DNA of 64,000 nucleotides from Pseudomonas viridiflava (GTDB taxonomy: Bacteria > Pseudomonadota > Gammaproteobacteria > Pseudomonadales > Pseudomonadaceae). The position numbers and the translations under genes were made by a program. Of this stretch, positions 42,980 through 51,868 are shown piece after piece (position 1 is the first letter of the stretch; the number at the start of each line of letters is the position of its first letter). Under the pieces are notes generated by a model. The model made no database searches and was not told the DNA's origin. It saw only the letters and a program-made list of their open reading frames with translations. The DNA is taken from positions 186,001 through 250,000 of the forward strand of contig NZ_UPSE01000449.1 in the NCBI RefSeq assembly GCF_900573885.1. The letters run 5' to 3'.

Positions 42980-44359
42980 TTATTCCCCCAGCAGGCCAGG
43001 TTCAAGGGTCAGGGTCGGCTCGGCGTCGGGGGTTTTGCCCACGCCGTACCAGTCAAGTTTGCGGGTCAGCAGCATCACGCAGGCCAGCAGGCCGAACACC
43101 AGCAGTGAGCCCATCAGCAGCGCGTAATCTTCGGCGCTGAGCAGCACGTACAGCACGCCGTAGAGCAGGCCCAACCCCGCCGTAAACCCGGCGCCGCGCA
43201 ACCAGCTGTGCAACACGTGGCACACGTAGAAGCCCACCAGCGCCACACACGCCGCCGCCGATACGGCGTACGCCAAGGCAAAGTCGAGGTGTTCGGAGAG
43301 CGACAGCAGCAGCAGGTAAAACATCGCCAGGGCCAGGCCCACCAGACCGTACTGCACAGGGTGCACCGCCAGGCGCTTTAGCACTTCCATCAGGAAGAAA
43401 CCGGCAAACGTCAGGGCGATAAACAGCATGGCGTATTTGATGGCGCGGTCGGTTTTCAGGTACTGGTCAACCGGGTCGACAAAGCTCACGCCAAAGGTGC
43501 GCGCATCAAAGCTGCTGCAACCGGTGGTGGACACACAATCGCGCAGCACTTGCTCCATGTTGGTGGCGAAGAAACTGGTCTGCCAGGTGGCGTTGAAACC
43601 CTGTGCGGTGATCTCGCGTTCCACTGGCAGAAACTCGCCCATAAAGCTTGGGTGCGGCCAGTCGGAATGCAGCTGCACCTGGCTGTCGCGGCCGACCGGC
43701 ACGACGCTGAAGCTCGAGGTGCCTTGCAGTTTCAGGTTGAAGGCGAAGGCGAAGTTCATGTCGACCGTGGTGTCGACTTTGCCCAGCGGCGCATGCACGC
43801 CGTTGGCCAGCATGTCGTCGCCAAAGCCGGGTTCGAAGTCGAGCTTCTTGCCGTTGAGGTCGAGCTTCAGTGCGTTGCTGATGCCACGGATGTCGCTGAT
43901 GCCTACGGCCAGAAACGGCTCGTCGAACTGATAGTCGGCGAGGTCTTCGGTGATGCCATAGTTGGCCGGCACTTCGAAATGGCCGCTGATCTGGTTGTCA
44001 CTTTTGAACAGCCGCGCCTGGTAGATGCCACGGGCACGCAGCTCGGTGCCGATGTCGCCGTTGAGGCTGAAGGTTTCGGGCAGCACGTACAGACGGCTCG
44101 AAATCGTGCGTTCTTCCTGATAGCGCACGCCGGTTTTTTCAGCGGTTTTCCATTCGCGGATTTTCTGCCGATACGGCACTACCAGAATGGGGCCGGTGAT
44201 TTGCTGGCTGTAGCTGGAGCTGCGGGCGATGTTGTCGAGCACGCCATTGCGCGCCGACTGCCGCTCGCCGATCAGGCCGTCGATCATTAACAGGGGAATT
44301 AACAACAACAGAATCAAAAGGCCGATGGCCCCGAGTTTGATGCCCAGGCTGCGGTTCAT
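42980..44359 (-). CDS. creD: Inner membrane protein CreD
   Basis: A 459-aa CreD family protein. An N-terminal membrane helix (LGAIGLLILLLLIPLLMIDG) is followed by the family block IGERQSARNGVLDNIARSSSY, a large periplasmic domain, and a C-terminal cluster of about five helices beginning YAMLFIALTFAGFFLMEVLKR. CreD is the main target of CreBC and influences envelope integrity, biofilm and beta-lactam response in Pseudomonas. GGAG lies eight bases before ATG 44359. I could not find a clear cre box (TTCAC-N6-TTCAC) upstream. It is separated from creC by a CBS-protein gene and a repeat block. Confidence 0.93.
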   Translation of the reverse strand: MNRSLGIKLGAIGLLILLLLIPLLMIDGLIGERQSARNGVLDNIARSSSYSQQITGPILVVPYRQKIREWKTAEKTGVRYQEERTISSRLYVLPETFSLNGDIGTELRARGIYQARLFKSDNQISGHFEVPANYGITEDLADYQFDEPFLAVGISDIRGISNALKLDLNGKKLDFEPGFGDDMLANGVHAPLGKVDTTVDMNFAFAFNLKLQGTSSFSVVPVGRDSQVQLHSDWPHPSFMGEFLPVEREITAQGFNATWQTSFFATNMEQVLRDCVSTTGCSSFDARTFGVSFVDPVDQYLKTDRAIKYAMLFIALTFAGFFLMEVLKRLAVHPVQYGLVGLALAMFYLLLLSLSEHLDFALAYAVSAAACVALVGFYVCHVLHSWLRGAGFTAGLGLLYGVLYVLLSAEDYALLMGSLLVFGLLACVMLLTRKLDWYGVGKTPDAEPTLTLEPGLLGE

Positions 44360-44684
44360 CGCGGTGCTCTCCATGTGGTTGGGATGGAGAGAGTGTGGGC
44401 AGGCGCGGTGGTGGGGTTATGGGGGGAATGTGGAGAGTGTGTGGAGAAGCGAGAAGCGGCCCTCTCCCGCCCTTCGGGCACCCTCTCCCGCGCGCGGGCG
44501 AGGGAATTGGGCGACTACCGCGATTAAGCTCCCCTCTCCCGAAAACAAACTCAACTGCCCTGCTCCCCTCTCCCGCCTGCGGAAACAAACTCAACTGCTC
44601 TTCTCCCCTCTCCCGCCTGCGGGAGAGGGGCCGGGGGAGAGGGCCAGCCGCCCCGCTACTCTCCCCTGTTCCCACTATTCCCCC
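44360..44684. other. Repeat-filled gap upstream of creD
   Basis: This 325-bp stretch is dominated by CTCTCCC-type palindromes (44458-44643); the rest is G-rich sequence close to creD in which no cre box or promoter could be assigned. Confidence 0.65.
44458..44643. repeat. CTCTCCC-type palindromic repeat cluster
   Basis: It contains a palindrome CCCTCTCCCGCCCTTCGGGCACC..., two copies of a ~50-bp unit CTCCCCTCTCCCG(CCTGCGG)AAACAAACTCAACTG, and a final CCCCTCTCCCGCCTGCGGGAGAGGGG. Same family as the sox-operon array. Confidence 0.85.
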
Positions 44685-45116
44685 CTACTCCCCGCGAATG
44701 TACTGCTCCAGATGATTAATCAAACTCTCCTGCTCGGAGATGATGTCTTTCACCAGGTCACCAATGGACAACAAGCCGATCAACTTGCCCTCGTCCATCA
44801 CCGGCAGGTGGCGCAGATGGCCGTCGGTCATCAGCTGCATGCAGTGGCGGTTGCCTTCTCTGGGGCTCACGGTGATGACCTTGGAGGTCATGATTTCGCT
44901 GACCGAGGCCGGTGAAGCGCGTTCGAGCATGGCGATTTTGCGCACGTAGTCGCGCTCGCTGACGATGCCGACCAGCTGCTCGCCTTGCATCACCACCAAC
45001 GCCCCGATGCCCTTCTCGCCCATGAGCTTCACGGCGTCGAGCACCGAGGTGTCGGGCGTGACGCTGAAAATGGTGTTCCGCGTTTTGGCTTTGAGGATTT
45101 CGGCAACCGTTTTCAT
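44685..45116 (-). CDS. Two-CBS-domain protein
   Basis: A 143-aa protein made almost entirely of a Bateman module: CBS1 at residues ~8-62 (IGALVVMQGEQLVGIVSERD) and CBS2 at ~73-130 (HLRHLPVMDEGKLIGLLSIG). Such modules usually bind adenine nucleotides. It has no catalytic domain. It lies between creC and creD on the same strand. Association with the cre regulon is inferred only from position. The ribosome binding site is AGGAG. Confidence 0.9.
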   Translation of the reverse strand: MKTVAEILKAKTRNTIFSVTPDTSVLDAVKLMGEKGIGALVVMQGEQLVGIVSERDYVRKIAMLERASPASVSEIMTSKVITVSPREGNRHCMQLMTDGHLRHLPVMDEGKLIGLLSIGDLVKDIISEQESLINHLEQYIRGE

Positions 45117-45258
45117 ACCCTGACTCCTGTGGCGTTCTTGTTGTCGCAGTGGCCTTTCACGTTTGGTGCCACCTGCAAGGCCGCCGGGCCTTGCGCGCTT
45201 GTCTGGACACTATTGAACCGGCTTTGCAGAGCGGTTACAGCGCTGAAAACGGCTTCTG

Positions 45259-46686
45259 CTAGCGCACCAGCGGCAGGCTCAAGCGAACCTCCACGCCTTC
45301 CGCGACGTTGCCAATTGTTATAGCACCACCATGCAGGCTGGCCACTTCCTGCACAAAGTTGAGGCCCAGGCCGGTGCTTTTGCGCCCGCTTGTCGGGCGC
45401 GGCAGTGAGTAAAAACGCTCGGTCAAACGCCCCAGCGCATAGTCGGGAATGGGCTCGCATCCGTTGAAAACGATCAGGGTCACGGTGTCGTCATGCAGCT
45501 CGGCGGCAAAGCGCAGCTGGCCGCCGGGCGGGGTGAAGTCCAGGGCGTTGTCGAGCAGATTGGCCAGCGCCTGCTGCAACAGGAAACGCTCGCCGCGTAC
45601 CTGCACGTCATCGGGCACCTGGTTTTGCACCTGCAACCGGGCGCTGACGATGCGCGCCGCCTGCGCCTGCAATTGCTCCTCCACCAACGCGCGCAACGGC
45701 AGCGGCACGCGCTCGTCCAGGCCCTGACGCTGCTCCACCAACGCCAGGTTGAGCAGCCGTTCGATGAGCTGCTGCAAGCGCGCGCTTTCGGTCTGGATGT
45801 TGGTGACGAAACGCTCGCGCTGCTGCGCCGGCATATCGCTTTCCAGCAATTCGGCGGCGCCGCGAATCGCCGCCAGGGGGCTTTTCAGTTCATGGGTCAG
45901 GGTATGCACGTAGCGCTCGACGTAGGCCTTGCCCTCCAGCTCGCTGCGCATGTGCTCCAGCGCCTCGGCGAGCTGTTTCAACTCCCCGCCCTGCAACGCC
46001 GGCAACGGGCTGCGCTCGCCGGCAGACACCGCTTGCGCGTAGTCGGTAAGCCGGCGCAGCGACGCGCTCAGCCACCACGAGAGCAGCCCGCCCACCAGCA
46101 GGCCCAGCAGAATCAGCCCGGCGCCAAACCAGGCCAGCCGCTTCTGCGAGCGCTCGATATAGGGCTGCAAGGTGCGGCTCGGTTTGCTCACCGACACTAC
46201 GCCGATGATCTTGCCCTCGTCCTTGATCGGCGCGGCCACGTACATCACCGAAGTTTCCGGGTCGCCTTCCACCTCGCGGGTGGAGCGCGCGCCGTACTCG
46301 CCGCGCAGGGTCAGAAACACATCGTTCCAGCGCGAATAATCCTGGCCCACGGCCACGCCCGTGGAATCCACCAGCACCTTGCCGGTGGCGTCGGTGACGT
46401 AGATGCGGTGGCTGACTTCACGCTTGGTCAGGCCCCAGATCTGCGCTTGTGGCTGGCGTTGCCCGTAGGCCTGGAATTGCGCTTGCCAGTGCTGCTGATC
46501 GAGGCGGCCATTGCGCAAGTCATCACGCAGCAACTCGGCCAGCAGGTTGGCGGTGTCGACCAGTGTTTCTTCAGTGGTCTGGCGCACGCCGGGGCGAATT
46601 TCGTCCATCACCGTGCTCAGCACAAACCAGCCGGACAGGCCGACGAACACGAAGTAAACGAGGAATATCCGGATACCGAGCGGCAT
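45259..46686 (-). CDS. creC: Sensor histidine kinase CreC
   Basis: A membrane sensor kinase of 475 aa. TM1 is at residues 8-28, a periplasmic Cache-like region at ~29-185, and TM2 at ~186-206. HAMP follows, then HisKA with phospho-acceptor H265 in HTLTHELKSP, the N box in NLLDNALDF and the G box STGLGLNFVQEV. It pairs with CreB to control creD and, in Pseudomonas, responds to penicillin-binding protein 4 inhibition and metabolic state. Its start codon shares one base with the creB stop. Confidence 0.93.
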   Translation of the reverse strand: MPLGIRIFLVYFVFVGLSGWFVLSTVMDEIRPGVRQTTEETLVDTANLLAELLRDDLRNGRLDQQHWQAQFQAYGQRQPQAQIWGLTKREVSHRIYVTDATGKVLVDSTGVAVGQDYSRWNDVFLTLRGEYGARSTREVEGDPETSVMYVAAPIKDEGKIIGVVSVSKPSRTLQPYIERSQKRLAWFGAGLILLGLLVGGLLSWWLSASLRRLTDYAQAVSAGERSPLPALQGGELKQLAEALEHMRSELEGKAYVERYVHTLTHELKSPLAAIRGAAELLESDMPAQQRERFVTNIQTESARLQQLIERLLNLALVEQRQGLDERVPLPLRALVEEQLQAQAARIVSARLQVQNQVPDDVQVRGERFLLQQALANLLDNALDFTPPGGQLRFAAELHDDTVTLIVFNGCEPIPDYALGRLTERFYSLPRPTSGRKSTGLGLNFVQEVASLHGGAITIGNVAEGVEVRLSLPLVR

Positions 46687-47363
46687 CAGTCCACCTTGAT
46701 GCTGTAACCCAGGCCGCGATGGGTCTGGATCGGTTCGGCAGTGGCGGTCACCTGGCGCAGCTTGGCGCGCAGGCTTTTGATGTGGCTGTCGATATTGCGC
46801 TCGTAGCCGGCTTCGGCCGGTACGCCGGCGGCGTCCAGCAACTGCTCGCGACTGAACACCCGCAGCGGTTGCGCAATCAGGGTTTGCAGCAGGCGGAATT
46901 CGTGGCGGGTCAGGCCCAGCAATTGGCCGTGGTAGTGAATCTGAAAGCGCTCGGCATCCACCGAAAACACGCAGGCGCTGACGGGCGCGGCCGGCGCACG
47001 GGGCTGCACGCGTTTGAGAATGGCCTTGACCCGCGCCGCCACTTCACGGGGGCTGAAGGGCTTGGTCACGTAGTCATCGGCACCGATTTCCAGGCCCACC
47101 ACGCGGTCGATTTCAGCGCTGCGCGCAGTGAGGAAAATCACCGGCACTTCGGAAAAACGGCGCAGCTGTTTGCAGGCTTCGAAGCCGGTCATGTCGGGCA
47201 GGCCGACGTCGAGAATCAGCAGGTCGGCGGGGGTGCTTTGCTGATACGCCAGCGCCTCGCCAGCCAGGGTCAGCCAGTGGGTGCTGTAGCCTTCGCTTTG
47301 CAAGGCGTAGATCAGGGTGTCGGCGATCGAGGCTTCGTCTTCGACCAACAGAATGGTGGGCAT
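46686..47363 (-). CDS. creB: Response regulator CreB
   Basis: An OmpR/PhoB-type regulator of 225 aa. The receiver domain has acidic residues E9/D10-type (VEDE), phosphorylatable D52 in LILDVGLPDMTG, and the conserved K in VTKPFSPREV. The C-terminal winged helix contains LTRHEFRLLQTLIAQPLRVF and DSHIKSLRAKL. It is the first gene of the cre locus in this orientation; directly downstream is creC. Confidence 0.94.
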   Translation of the reverse strand: MPTILLVEDEASIADTLIYALQSEGYSTHWLTLAGEALAYQQSTPADLLILDVGLPDMTGFEACKQLRRFSEVPVIFLTARSAEIDRVVGLEIGADDYVTKPFSPREVAARVKAILKRVQPRAPAAPVSACVFSVDAERFQIHYHGQLLGLTRHEFRLLQTLIAQPLRVFSREQLLDAAGVPAEAGYERNIDSHIKSLRAKLRQVTATAEPIQTHRGLGYSIKVD

Positions 47364-47429
47364 GTGCGTCCTGCAGCGGGGAAGGCAAGGCGCTCAATTT
47401 AGCATTGAGGGATAGGCGTAACGACGAAA

Positions 47430-47523
47430 ATTCTGGATTCCGAATCGTCGGACCGCCGCCTGAGCGGGAATGACGAGTTTTCTAAGATCACCGTCATTCC
47501 CGCGCAGGCGGGAATCCAGAATC
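47430..47523. repeat. Inverted repeat (TCATTCCCGC...GGGAATCCAGAAT family)
   Basis: ATTCTGGATTCC ... CCGCCTGAGCGGGAATGACG on the left faces CGTCATTCCCGCGCAGGCGG...GAATCCAGAAT on the right. Related elements occur at 50240-50270, 50417-50465, 61553-61590 and 63954-63975. Confidence 0.85.
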
Positions 47524-47542
47524 TCGAATGAAGCCTGTTACC

Positions 47543-48055
47543 TCAACACTTCGGCTGCCCGGCCGTAAACCGCTTCGCCGGGTCCACCGCAGCGTCGAAC
47601 TCACGCAGTGCCTTGGCGCCGATCAATAGCGGGTAGTTGAAGCTGCTGCGGTCGGTGAGGTTGACCTCGATGATGCGGCTGGTGCCGTCCAGGCACATGC
47701 GCATGGCCACCACCGGGCGCTTCACCACGTCGGCACGTTCTTCGCCGTCATCTTCGTCGGCGCGGCTTTTGATTTTGCTCACGCGCGCCAGTTTGTGTTC
47801 GTACACCTTGTCGCTGGCATCTTTGGTGGCGAGGCGGAAACGCACCCAGTCGTCGCCGTCTTTTTTGAAGGTTTCGATGTCTTTGGCCGACAGCGAGGCG
47901 GTCAGCGCGCCGGTGTCCATTTTGGCTTTGAAGGTTTGATCAAGCTCGGGCAGCTTGATGTGTTCATAACGGCCGTACACGGTCGGCTCGGCGGCCATAA
48001 CCGGCAGCGCCAGCAGCGCTAACAGGGCGAGAACGGGTTTCACGGGTAAGGTCAC
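47543..48055 (-). CDS. Retropepsin-like aspartic protease (RimK-associated family)
   Basis: A 170-aa exported protein (signal peptide MTLPVKPVLALLALLALPVMA). The conserved motif AKMDTGALTASL holds the aspartic-protease-type D47-T48-G49, followed by IEVNLTDRSSFNYPLLIGAKAL, the FLIG-like strand of retropepsins. It belongs to the group formerly annotated as ATP-dependent zinc protease, although no zinc motif is visible. Target and location in the envelope are not established. Confidence 0.85.
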   Translation of the reverse strand: MTLPVKPVLALLALLALPVMAAEPTVYGRYEHIKLPELDQTFKAKMDTGALTASLSAKDIETFKKDGDDWVRFRLATKDASDKVYEHKLARVSKIKSRADEDDGEERADVVKRPVVAMRMCLDGTSRIIEVNLTDRSSFNYPLLIGAKALREFDAAVDPAKRFTAGQPKC

Positions 48056-48233
48056 TCCAGGCAGTTAAACGGGGCTGCATCAGGGCAGACAACGGCCCTT
48101 CATACACCGGTTCAGGTGAAGAAAATGTTGCAGATGCGGCAAAAGGCACGGTAGTCCAAACTTCCAGCAGGCGTCTTGGAAGGCACGCCAGCCGTGATTA
48201 TCATGGCCCGCTTGCGCCAAGTCAGGAGCCTTC

Positions 48234-49127
48234 ATGCGCCGTTTGCTCACCGGTATGACCGTCGCCTCGCTGCTTTTACTCAACACGTTGGTGTTGATCG
48301 GTCCTCTGACCGTACTCGCCCTGCTCAAACTCATCCTGCCCGGAAAACTGCGCGCCGCCTGCTCGTCCGGCGTGGTGTGGATCGCCGAAACCTGGTCCGA
48401 CATCGACAAATTCATCTTCGCCCTGTGCCTGCCTACGGTCTGGGACATTCGCGGCGACACCGAGCTGCGCATGGACCGCTCGTATTTGATGATCAGCAAC
48501 CACCAATCCTGGGTCGACATTCCCGCACTGATGCAGGCCTTCAACCGCAAGGCGCCGCTCTTCAAGTTTTTTCTGAAAAAGGAACTGGTCTGGGTGCCCT
48601 TGCTGGGCCTGGCGTGGTGGGCGCTGGACTACCCGTTTATGAAGCGCTACTCCAAAGCCTACCTGGCTAAACACCCGGAGATGGCTGGCAAGGATTTGCT
48701 CATCACCCAACAAGCCTGCGAAAAATTCCGCGACTTGCCGGTAAGCGTGGTGAATTACCTGGAAGGCACGCGCTGCACCCCGGCCAAGCAGGCCGAGCAG
48801 CAATCACCGTATCGGCACCTGCTCAAACCCAAAGCCGGCGGCGTCGCCTTTGTGCTGGCAAGCCTTGGTGAACAACTGGACGCCATTCTCGACATCACCG
48901 TGTACTACCCCGGCGAGCGCATCCCAGGCTTCTGGGACCTGCTTTGCGGGCGCGTGCCCAAGGTGGTGGTCGACATTCAGACCCTGCCCATGGACCCGGC
49001 GCTGTGGCAAGGCGACTACCAGAACGACCCGCAGTTTCGCGTGTACATGCAAACCTGGATATCCGAACGCTGGGCCGAGAAAGACGCCCGGCTCAGCGCG
49101 ATGAAAGCAGAACAGGCCGCCGCGTAA
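48234..49127 (+). CDS. PlsC-type lysophospholipid acyltransferase (YihG/PatB-like)
   Basis: An inner membrane acyltransferase of 297 aa with N-terminal hydrophobic helices (LLLLNTLVLIGPLTVLALL). The catalytic HX4D is NHQSWVD (H90, D95), and the phosphate-binding EGTR is at 177-180. Family members re-acylate lysophospholipids and, for YihG, alter fatty acid composition and motility. The acyl donor is unknown. ATG 48234 lies behind AGGAG. It is convergent with the DUF2780-type gene. Confidence 0.9.
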   Translation: MRRLLTGMTVASLLLLNTLVLIGPLTVLALLKLILPGKLRAACSSGVVWIAETWSDIDKFIFALCLPTVWDIRGDTELRMDRSYLMISNHQSWVDIPALMQAFNRKAPLFKFFLKKELVWVPLLGLAWWALDYPFMKRYSKAYLAKHPEMAGKDLLITQQACEKFRDLPVSVVNYLEGTRCTPAKQAEQQSPYRHLLKPKAGGVAFVLASLGEQLDAILDITVYYPGERIPGFWDLLCGRVPKVVVDIQTLPMDPALWQGDYQNDPQFRVYMQTWISERWAEKDARLSAMKAEQAAA

Positions 49128-49700
49128 TCAGCTGGCCGGTTTCCACAGGCTGCCCAGATTACCCAACAGCGAATTGCCCACGCCCTGCTGGCCGAGGTAC
49201 TGCAACAACAGCGGCGCGAATTGGCCGATCATGCCGCTGTCCATGCCCAAGGCACCGAACGCAGCGCTGAGGTCTTGCGGGTTATTCACATTCGCCACCG
49301 CTGCTGCGGCATCCGGGCTTACCGGTTTGCTGGCCGACTTGCCCAGCAAACTGCTCAACGACCCCAACTGCGCCAGGCCATTGGCCCCCTCGAACTTCTG
49401 CAGCCCCGGCACGGTTTGCGTCAGCTCGCCGTACTGATTGCCCGGCAACTGATTCTTCGCCAAGCCCAACATCGCGCCAGTGCCACCCACCGCCTGCTCC
49501 GGCGAGACCTTCAACTGCTTGAGCGCCGCCAGCAACTGCAAATTCTCCGGATTACTCAACAACGACGCCGACGCATCGCCGCCCTTGCCACCCTGACTGG
49601 CCGAATACAACGCCGCCGCATCATTCAAATTGAACGCAAACGCCTGGCAACTCAGCACAGACAACGCAGCCAGCAACACCAAACGACGGGGAGCAGACAT
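49128..49700 (-). CDS. DUF2780-type secreted protein
   Basis: A 190-aa exported protein with a signal peptide ending CQAFA. The mature part is Ala/Leu/Gly-rich with repeated short helices (LLSNPENLQLLAALKQLKVS; GGTGAMLGLAKNQLPGNQYG), the pattern of DUF2780 (VcgC/VcgE) proteins, whose function is unknown. ATG 49700 was chosen over a TTG two codons earlier. It ends convergent with the acyltransferase gene. Confidence 0.75.
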   Translation of the reverse strand: MSAPRRLVLLAALSVLSCQAFAFNLNDAAALYSASQGGKGGDASASLLSNPENLQLLAALKQLKVSPEQAVGGTGAMLGLAKNQLPGNQYGELTQTVPGLQKFEGANGLAQLGSLSSLLGKSASKPVSPDAAAAVANVNNPQDLSAAFGALGMDSGMIGQFAPLLLQYLGQQGVGNSLLGNLGSLWKPAS

Positions 49701-49830
49701 CGGCAAAACCTCAGCGGGGAATAGAAAGCGGTTGGACTGGAGGGAACGGGTGATGTTCCCGGGGGGCCGGATTATGCCGCAAAAGGGGCGCGGCTAAAGC
49801 GGGTGCTACAGCGGACCGCCAGATCAAAAG

Positions 49831-49894
49831 CTCGAGGCTAAAGCCTCTCCCACAGACCCGCTCACCACCCTGTGGGAGCGGCTTTAGCCGCGAG
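49831..49894. repeat. Inverted repeat (GAGGCTAAAGCCTC/GGCTTTAGCCGC)
   Basis: CTCGAGGCTAAAGCCTCTCC...CACA on the left and TGTGGGAGCGGCTTTAGC...CGCGAG on the right form a stem with a few mismatches. It lies upstream of the dispersed element, and a similar half element (GCGGCTAAAGCCGCTCCCACA) precedes copy B at 63575-63597. Confidence 0.85.
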
Positions 49895-49940
49895 ATTTTG
49901 ATGTGGTGTGAGCCCCTGTTTTGATCTGGTTTTTGATCTG

Positions 49941-50208
49941 GCTTGTGATCTACCCGCCCCATTCATCGCAGGCCGAGTGGAGTCGTCGCGCAGGGGGTTG
50001 AGCGGCCGGGAGCCGCGAAAGGAACATCGGGCCATGGATGGCCCGTTGTGACGGCCCCCGGAGTGGCGGCGGAGTGAGGGGACCTGGAGCGCAGCGGAAG
50101 GCCAAGGTAGGGGCAAGCCCTTTTTGCTTACTTTTTAGGGCGACTGCTAAAAAGTGAGTCGCGCGTAAGGCGCGAAAGCAAACGTTCAGCGGATGCGGTA
50201 ATGAATAC
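49941..50208. repeat. Dispersed ~270-bp element, copy A
   Basis: It runs from GCTTGTGATCTACCCGCC to GTAATGAATAC and matches 63660-63928 along its length with only scattered changes. Shared inner palindromes are GCGGCCGGGAGCCGC, GGGCCATGGATGGCCC, a CACTTTTTAG-type hairpin and GCGCGTAAGGCGCG. Both copies contain GGGGACCTGGAGCG..AGCGGAAGG. It lies outside any gene and is not an insertion sequence. Confidence 0.85.
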
Positions 50209-50346
50209 GAGAGGCCAGCTCAAGCGTACGACTGGAAATACTGGATCCCCGCCTGCGCGAGGATGACGGAGGTTTGGATTCGGATCGCGGAACGTTGGGC
50301 TTCGCCTGCGGCTCAACCCAACCTACGGGGGGCCCTCGCGCGTATG

Positions 50347-50387
50347 GCGCGAAACAAAACGTTCAGCGGATGCGGTAATGAATACCT
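50347..50387. repeat. Second copy of the dispersed element's right end
   Basis: GCGCGAAACAAAACGTTCAG then CGGATGCGGTAATGAATACC repeats 50168-50208 almost exactly, 178 bp further on. The intervening DNA is other repeat fragments, which suggests nested insertion or a partial duplication. Confidence 0.75.
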
Positions 50388-50504
50388 CCGCCCATGCCAC
50401 ATGCGTAAGACTCAAAATTCTGGATTCCGAATCGTCGGACCGCCGCCTGCGCGGGAATGACGGAGGTGTGGGCGGATTTACGCGGTCTATAGCCAGTACA
50501 TGGA

Positions 50505-50531
50505 CAAAAAAAGGCAGCCCTTAGGCTGCCT
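50505..50531 (-). terminator. Terminator of the sarcosine/one-carbon operon
   Basis: The stem AGGCAGCC / GGCTGCCT with loop CTTA; seven A on the plus strand give the U tract. It lies just beyond the fdhA stop codon. Confidence 0.88.
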
Positions 50532-50536
50532 CATCC

Positions 50537-51736
50537 TCACGCCGCACTAAACGTCTTATGCGGATCAATCACAAACTTCTTCGGCACCCCGGCATCGAAC
50601 TCGCCATACCCACGCGGCGCGTCATCCAGGCTGATTACCTGCACACCAACCACCTCAGCAATATTGATGCGGTCCCACATAATCGCCTGCATCAACTGCC
50701 GGTTGTATTTCATCGTCGGCGTCTGCCCGGTATGGAAACTGTGCGACTTCGCCCATCCCAGACCAAAACGAATACTCAGGCTGCCCATCTTCGCCGCCTG
50801 GTCGATAGCACCCGGATCTTCGGTGACGTACAACCCGGGAATACCAATCTTGCCTGCCACTCGCACCACGCCCATCAGCGAGTTAAGCACCGTGGCAGGC
50901 GCTTCATGCTGCGCACCGGCGTGACCATGGCCACGCGCTTCGAAGCCCACGGCATCGACGGCGCAGTCCACTTCCGGCTCGCCCAGCAACGCGGCGATCT
51001 GTTCGTGCAACGGCGTGTCGGTCGACAGGTCGGCAATCTCGAAACCCTGGGCCTTGGCGTGGGCCAGGCGCACCGGGTTGACGTCGCCGATGATGACCAC
51101 CGCCGCACCCAGCAAGCGCGCCGACGCCGCAGCCGCCAGGCCGACAGGACCGGCACCGGCTACATACACCGTGCTGCCTGGGCCCACGCCGGCGGTGACG
51201 GCGCCGTGGTAGCCGGTGGGCAGGATGTCGGAGAGGCAGGTCAGGTCGCGGATTTTTTCCATGGCCTTGTCGCGGTCCGGCAGTTTCAGCAGGTTGAAGT
51301 CGGCATACGGCACCAGCACGTATTCAGCCTGACCGCCGACCCAGTCGCCCATGTCCACGTAACCGTACGCGCCGCCAGGGCGCGCCGGGTTCACGGTCAG
51401 GCATACGCCGGTGTGCTGTTCTTTGCACGAGCGGCAACGGCCGCACGCCACGTTGAACGGCACCGACACCAGATCACCGATTTTCAGGTGCTCGACGTCG
51501 CTGCCTTTCTCGATCACTTCGCCGGTAATTTCATGGCCCAGCACCAGACCGACCTGCGCGGTGGTACGGCCACGGACCATGTGCTGGTCGGAGCCGCAAA
51601 TGTTGGTGGACACCACTTTGAGAATGACCCCGTGCTCGATCTTGCGACCACGCGGGTCCTGCATTTTCGGGTAGTCGATTTTCTGCACTTCGACCTTGCC
51701 CGCGCCGAGATAAACGACGCCACGATTACCAGACAT
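50537..51736 (-). CDS. fdhA: Glutathione-independent formaldehyde dehydrogenase
   Basis: A zinc- and NAD-dependent alcohol-dehydrogenase-family enzyme of 399 aa that oxidises formaldehyde to formate without glutathione, with tightly bound NAD as in P. putida FDH. Catalytic zinc ligands are C47 (TNICGSDQHM) and H68 (LGHE). The structural zinc cysteines C98, C101, C104 and C112 are all present. The coenzyme fold starts at GPVGLAAAASARLLGA. The start at 51736 has GGAG upstream. It is the last gene of the sox operon and detoxifies the formaldehyde produced by sarcosine oxidation. Confidence 0.94.
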   Translation of the reverse strand: MSGNRGVVYLGAGKVEVQKIDYPKMQDPRGRKIEHGVILKVVSTNICGSDQHMVRGRTTAQVGLVLGHEITGEVIEKGSDVEHLKIGDLVSVPFNVACGRCRSCKEQHTGVCLTVNPARPGGAYGYVDMGDWVGGQAEYVLVPYADFNLLKLPDRDKAMEKIRDLTCLSDILPTGYHGAVTAGVGPGSTVYVAGAGPVGLAAAASARLLGAAVVIIGDVNPVRLAHAKAQGFEIADLSTDTPLHEQIAALLGEPEVDCAVDAVGFEARGHGHAGAQHEAPATVLNSLMGVVRVAGKIGIPGLYVTEDPGAIDQAAKMGSLSIRFGLGWAKSHSFHTGQTPTMKYNRQLMQAIMWDRINIAEVVGVQVISLDDAPRGYGEFDAGVPKKFVIDPHKTFSAA

Positions 51737-51868
51737 AGGTGATTCTCCGTTTGTTGTTGTGGTTACAAAGGCGCAGCCAAAACGCACTGCGCGGCCCTGC
51801 ACTGGAGGTTGTTGGGTGAAGCGAAAGAGAACGCTATAGGCAGCGCGGAATGCCCTCTTCGGATGGGG

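Larger units (their letters stand above)
49701..50536. other. Long repeat-rich intergenic region
   Basis: 836 bp without a credible gene. In order it holds an inverted repeat (49831-49894), TTGATCT-type short repeats, copy A of the ~270-bp dispersed element (49941-50208), pieces of the GGATCCCCGCC and GTTGGGCTTCGCC repeats, a second copy of the last ~40 bp of the dispersed element (50347-50387), a TCATTCCCGC repeat, and the fdhA terminator. Confidence 0.85.

Noticed and set aside
44360..44460. cre box (TTCAC-N6-TTCAC) upstream of creD
   Set aside because: Read both strands of the gap; no acceptable pair of TTCAC half-sites was seen.
49862..50116. 84-aa minus-strand frame (and the similar 128-aa frame at 63524-63910) across the dispersed element
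   Set aside because: The shared peptide (GPSMAR..SRGSRPLNPL) follows from nucleotide similarity of the repeat; starts and ends differ and no ribosome binding site is conserved.
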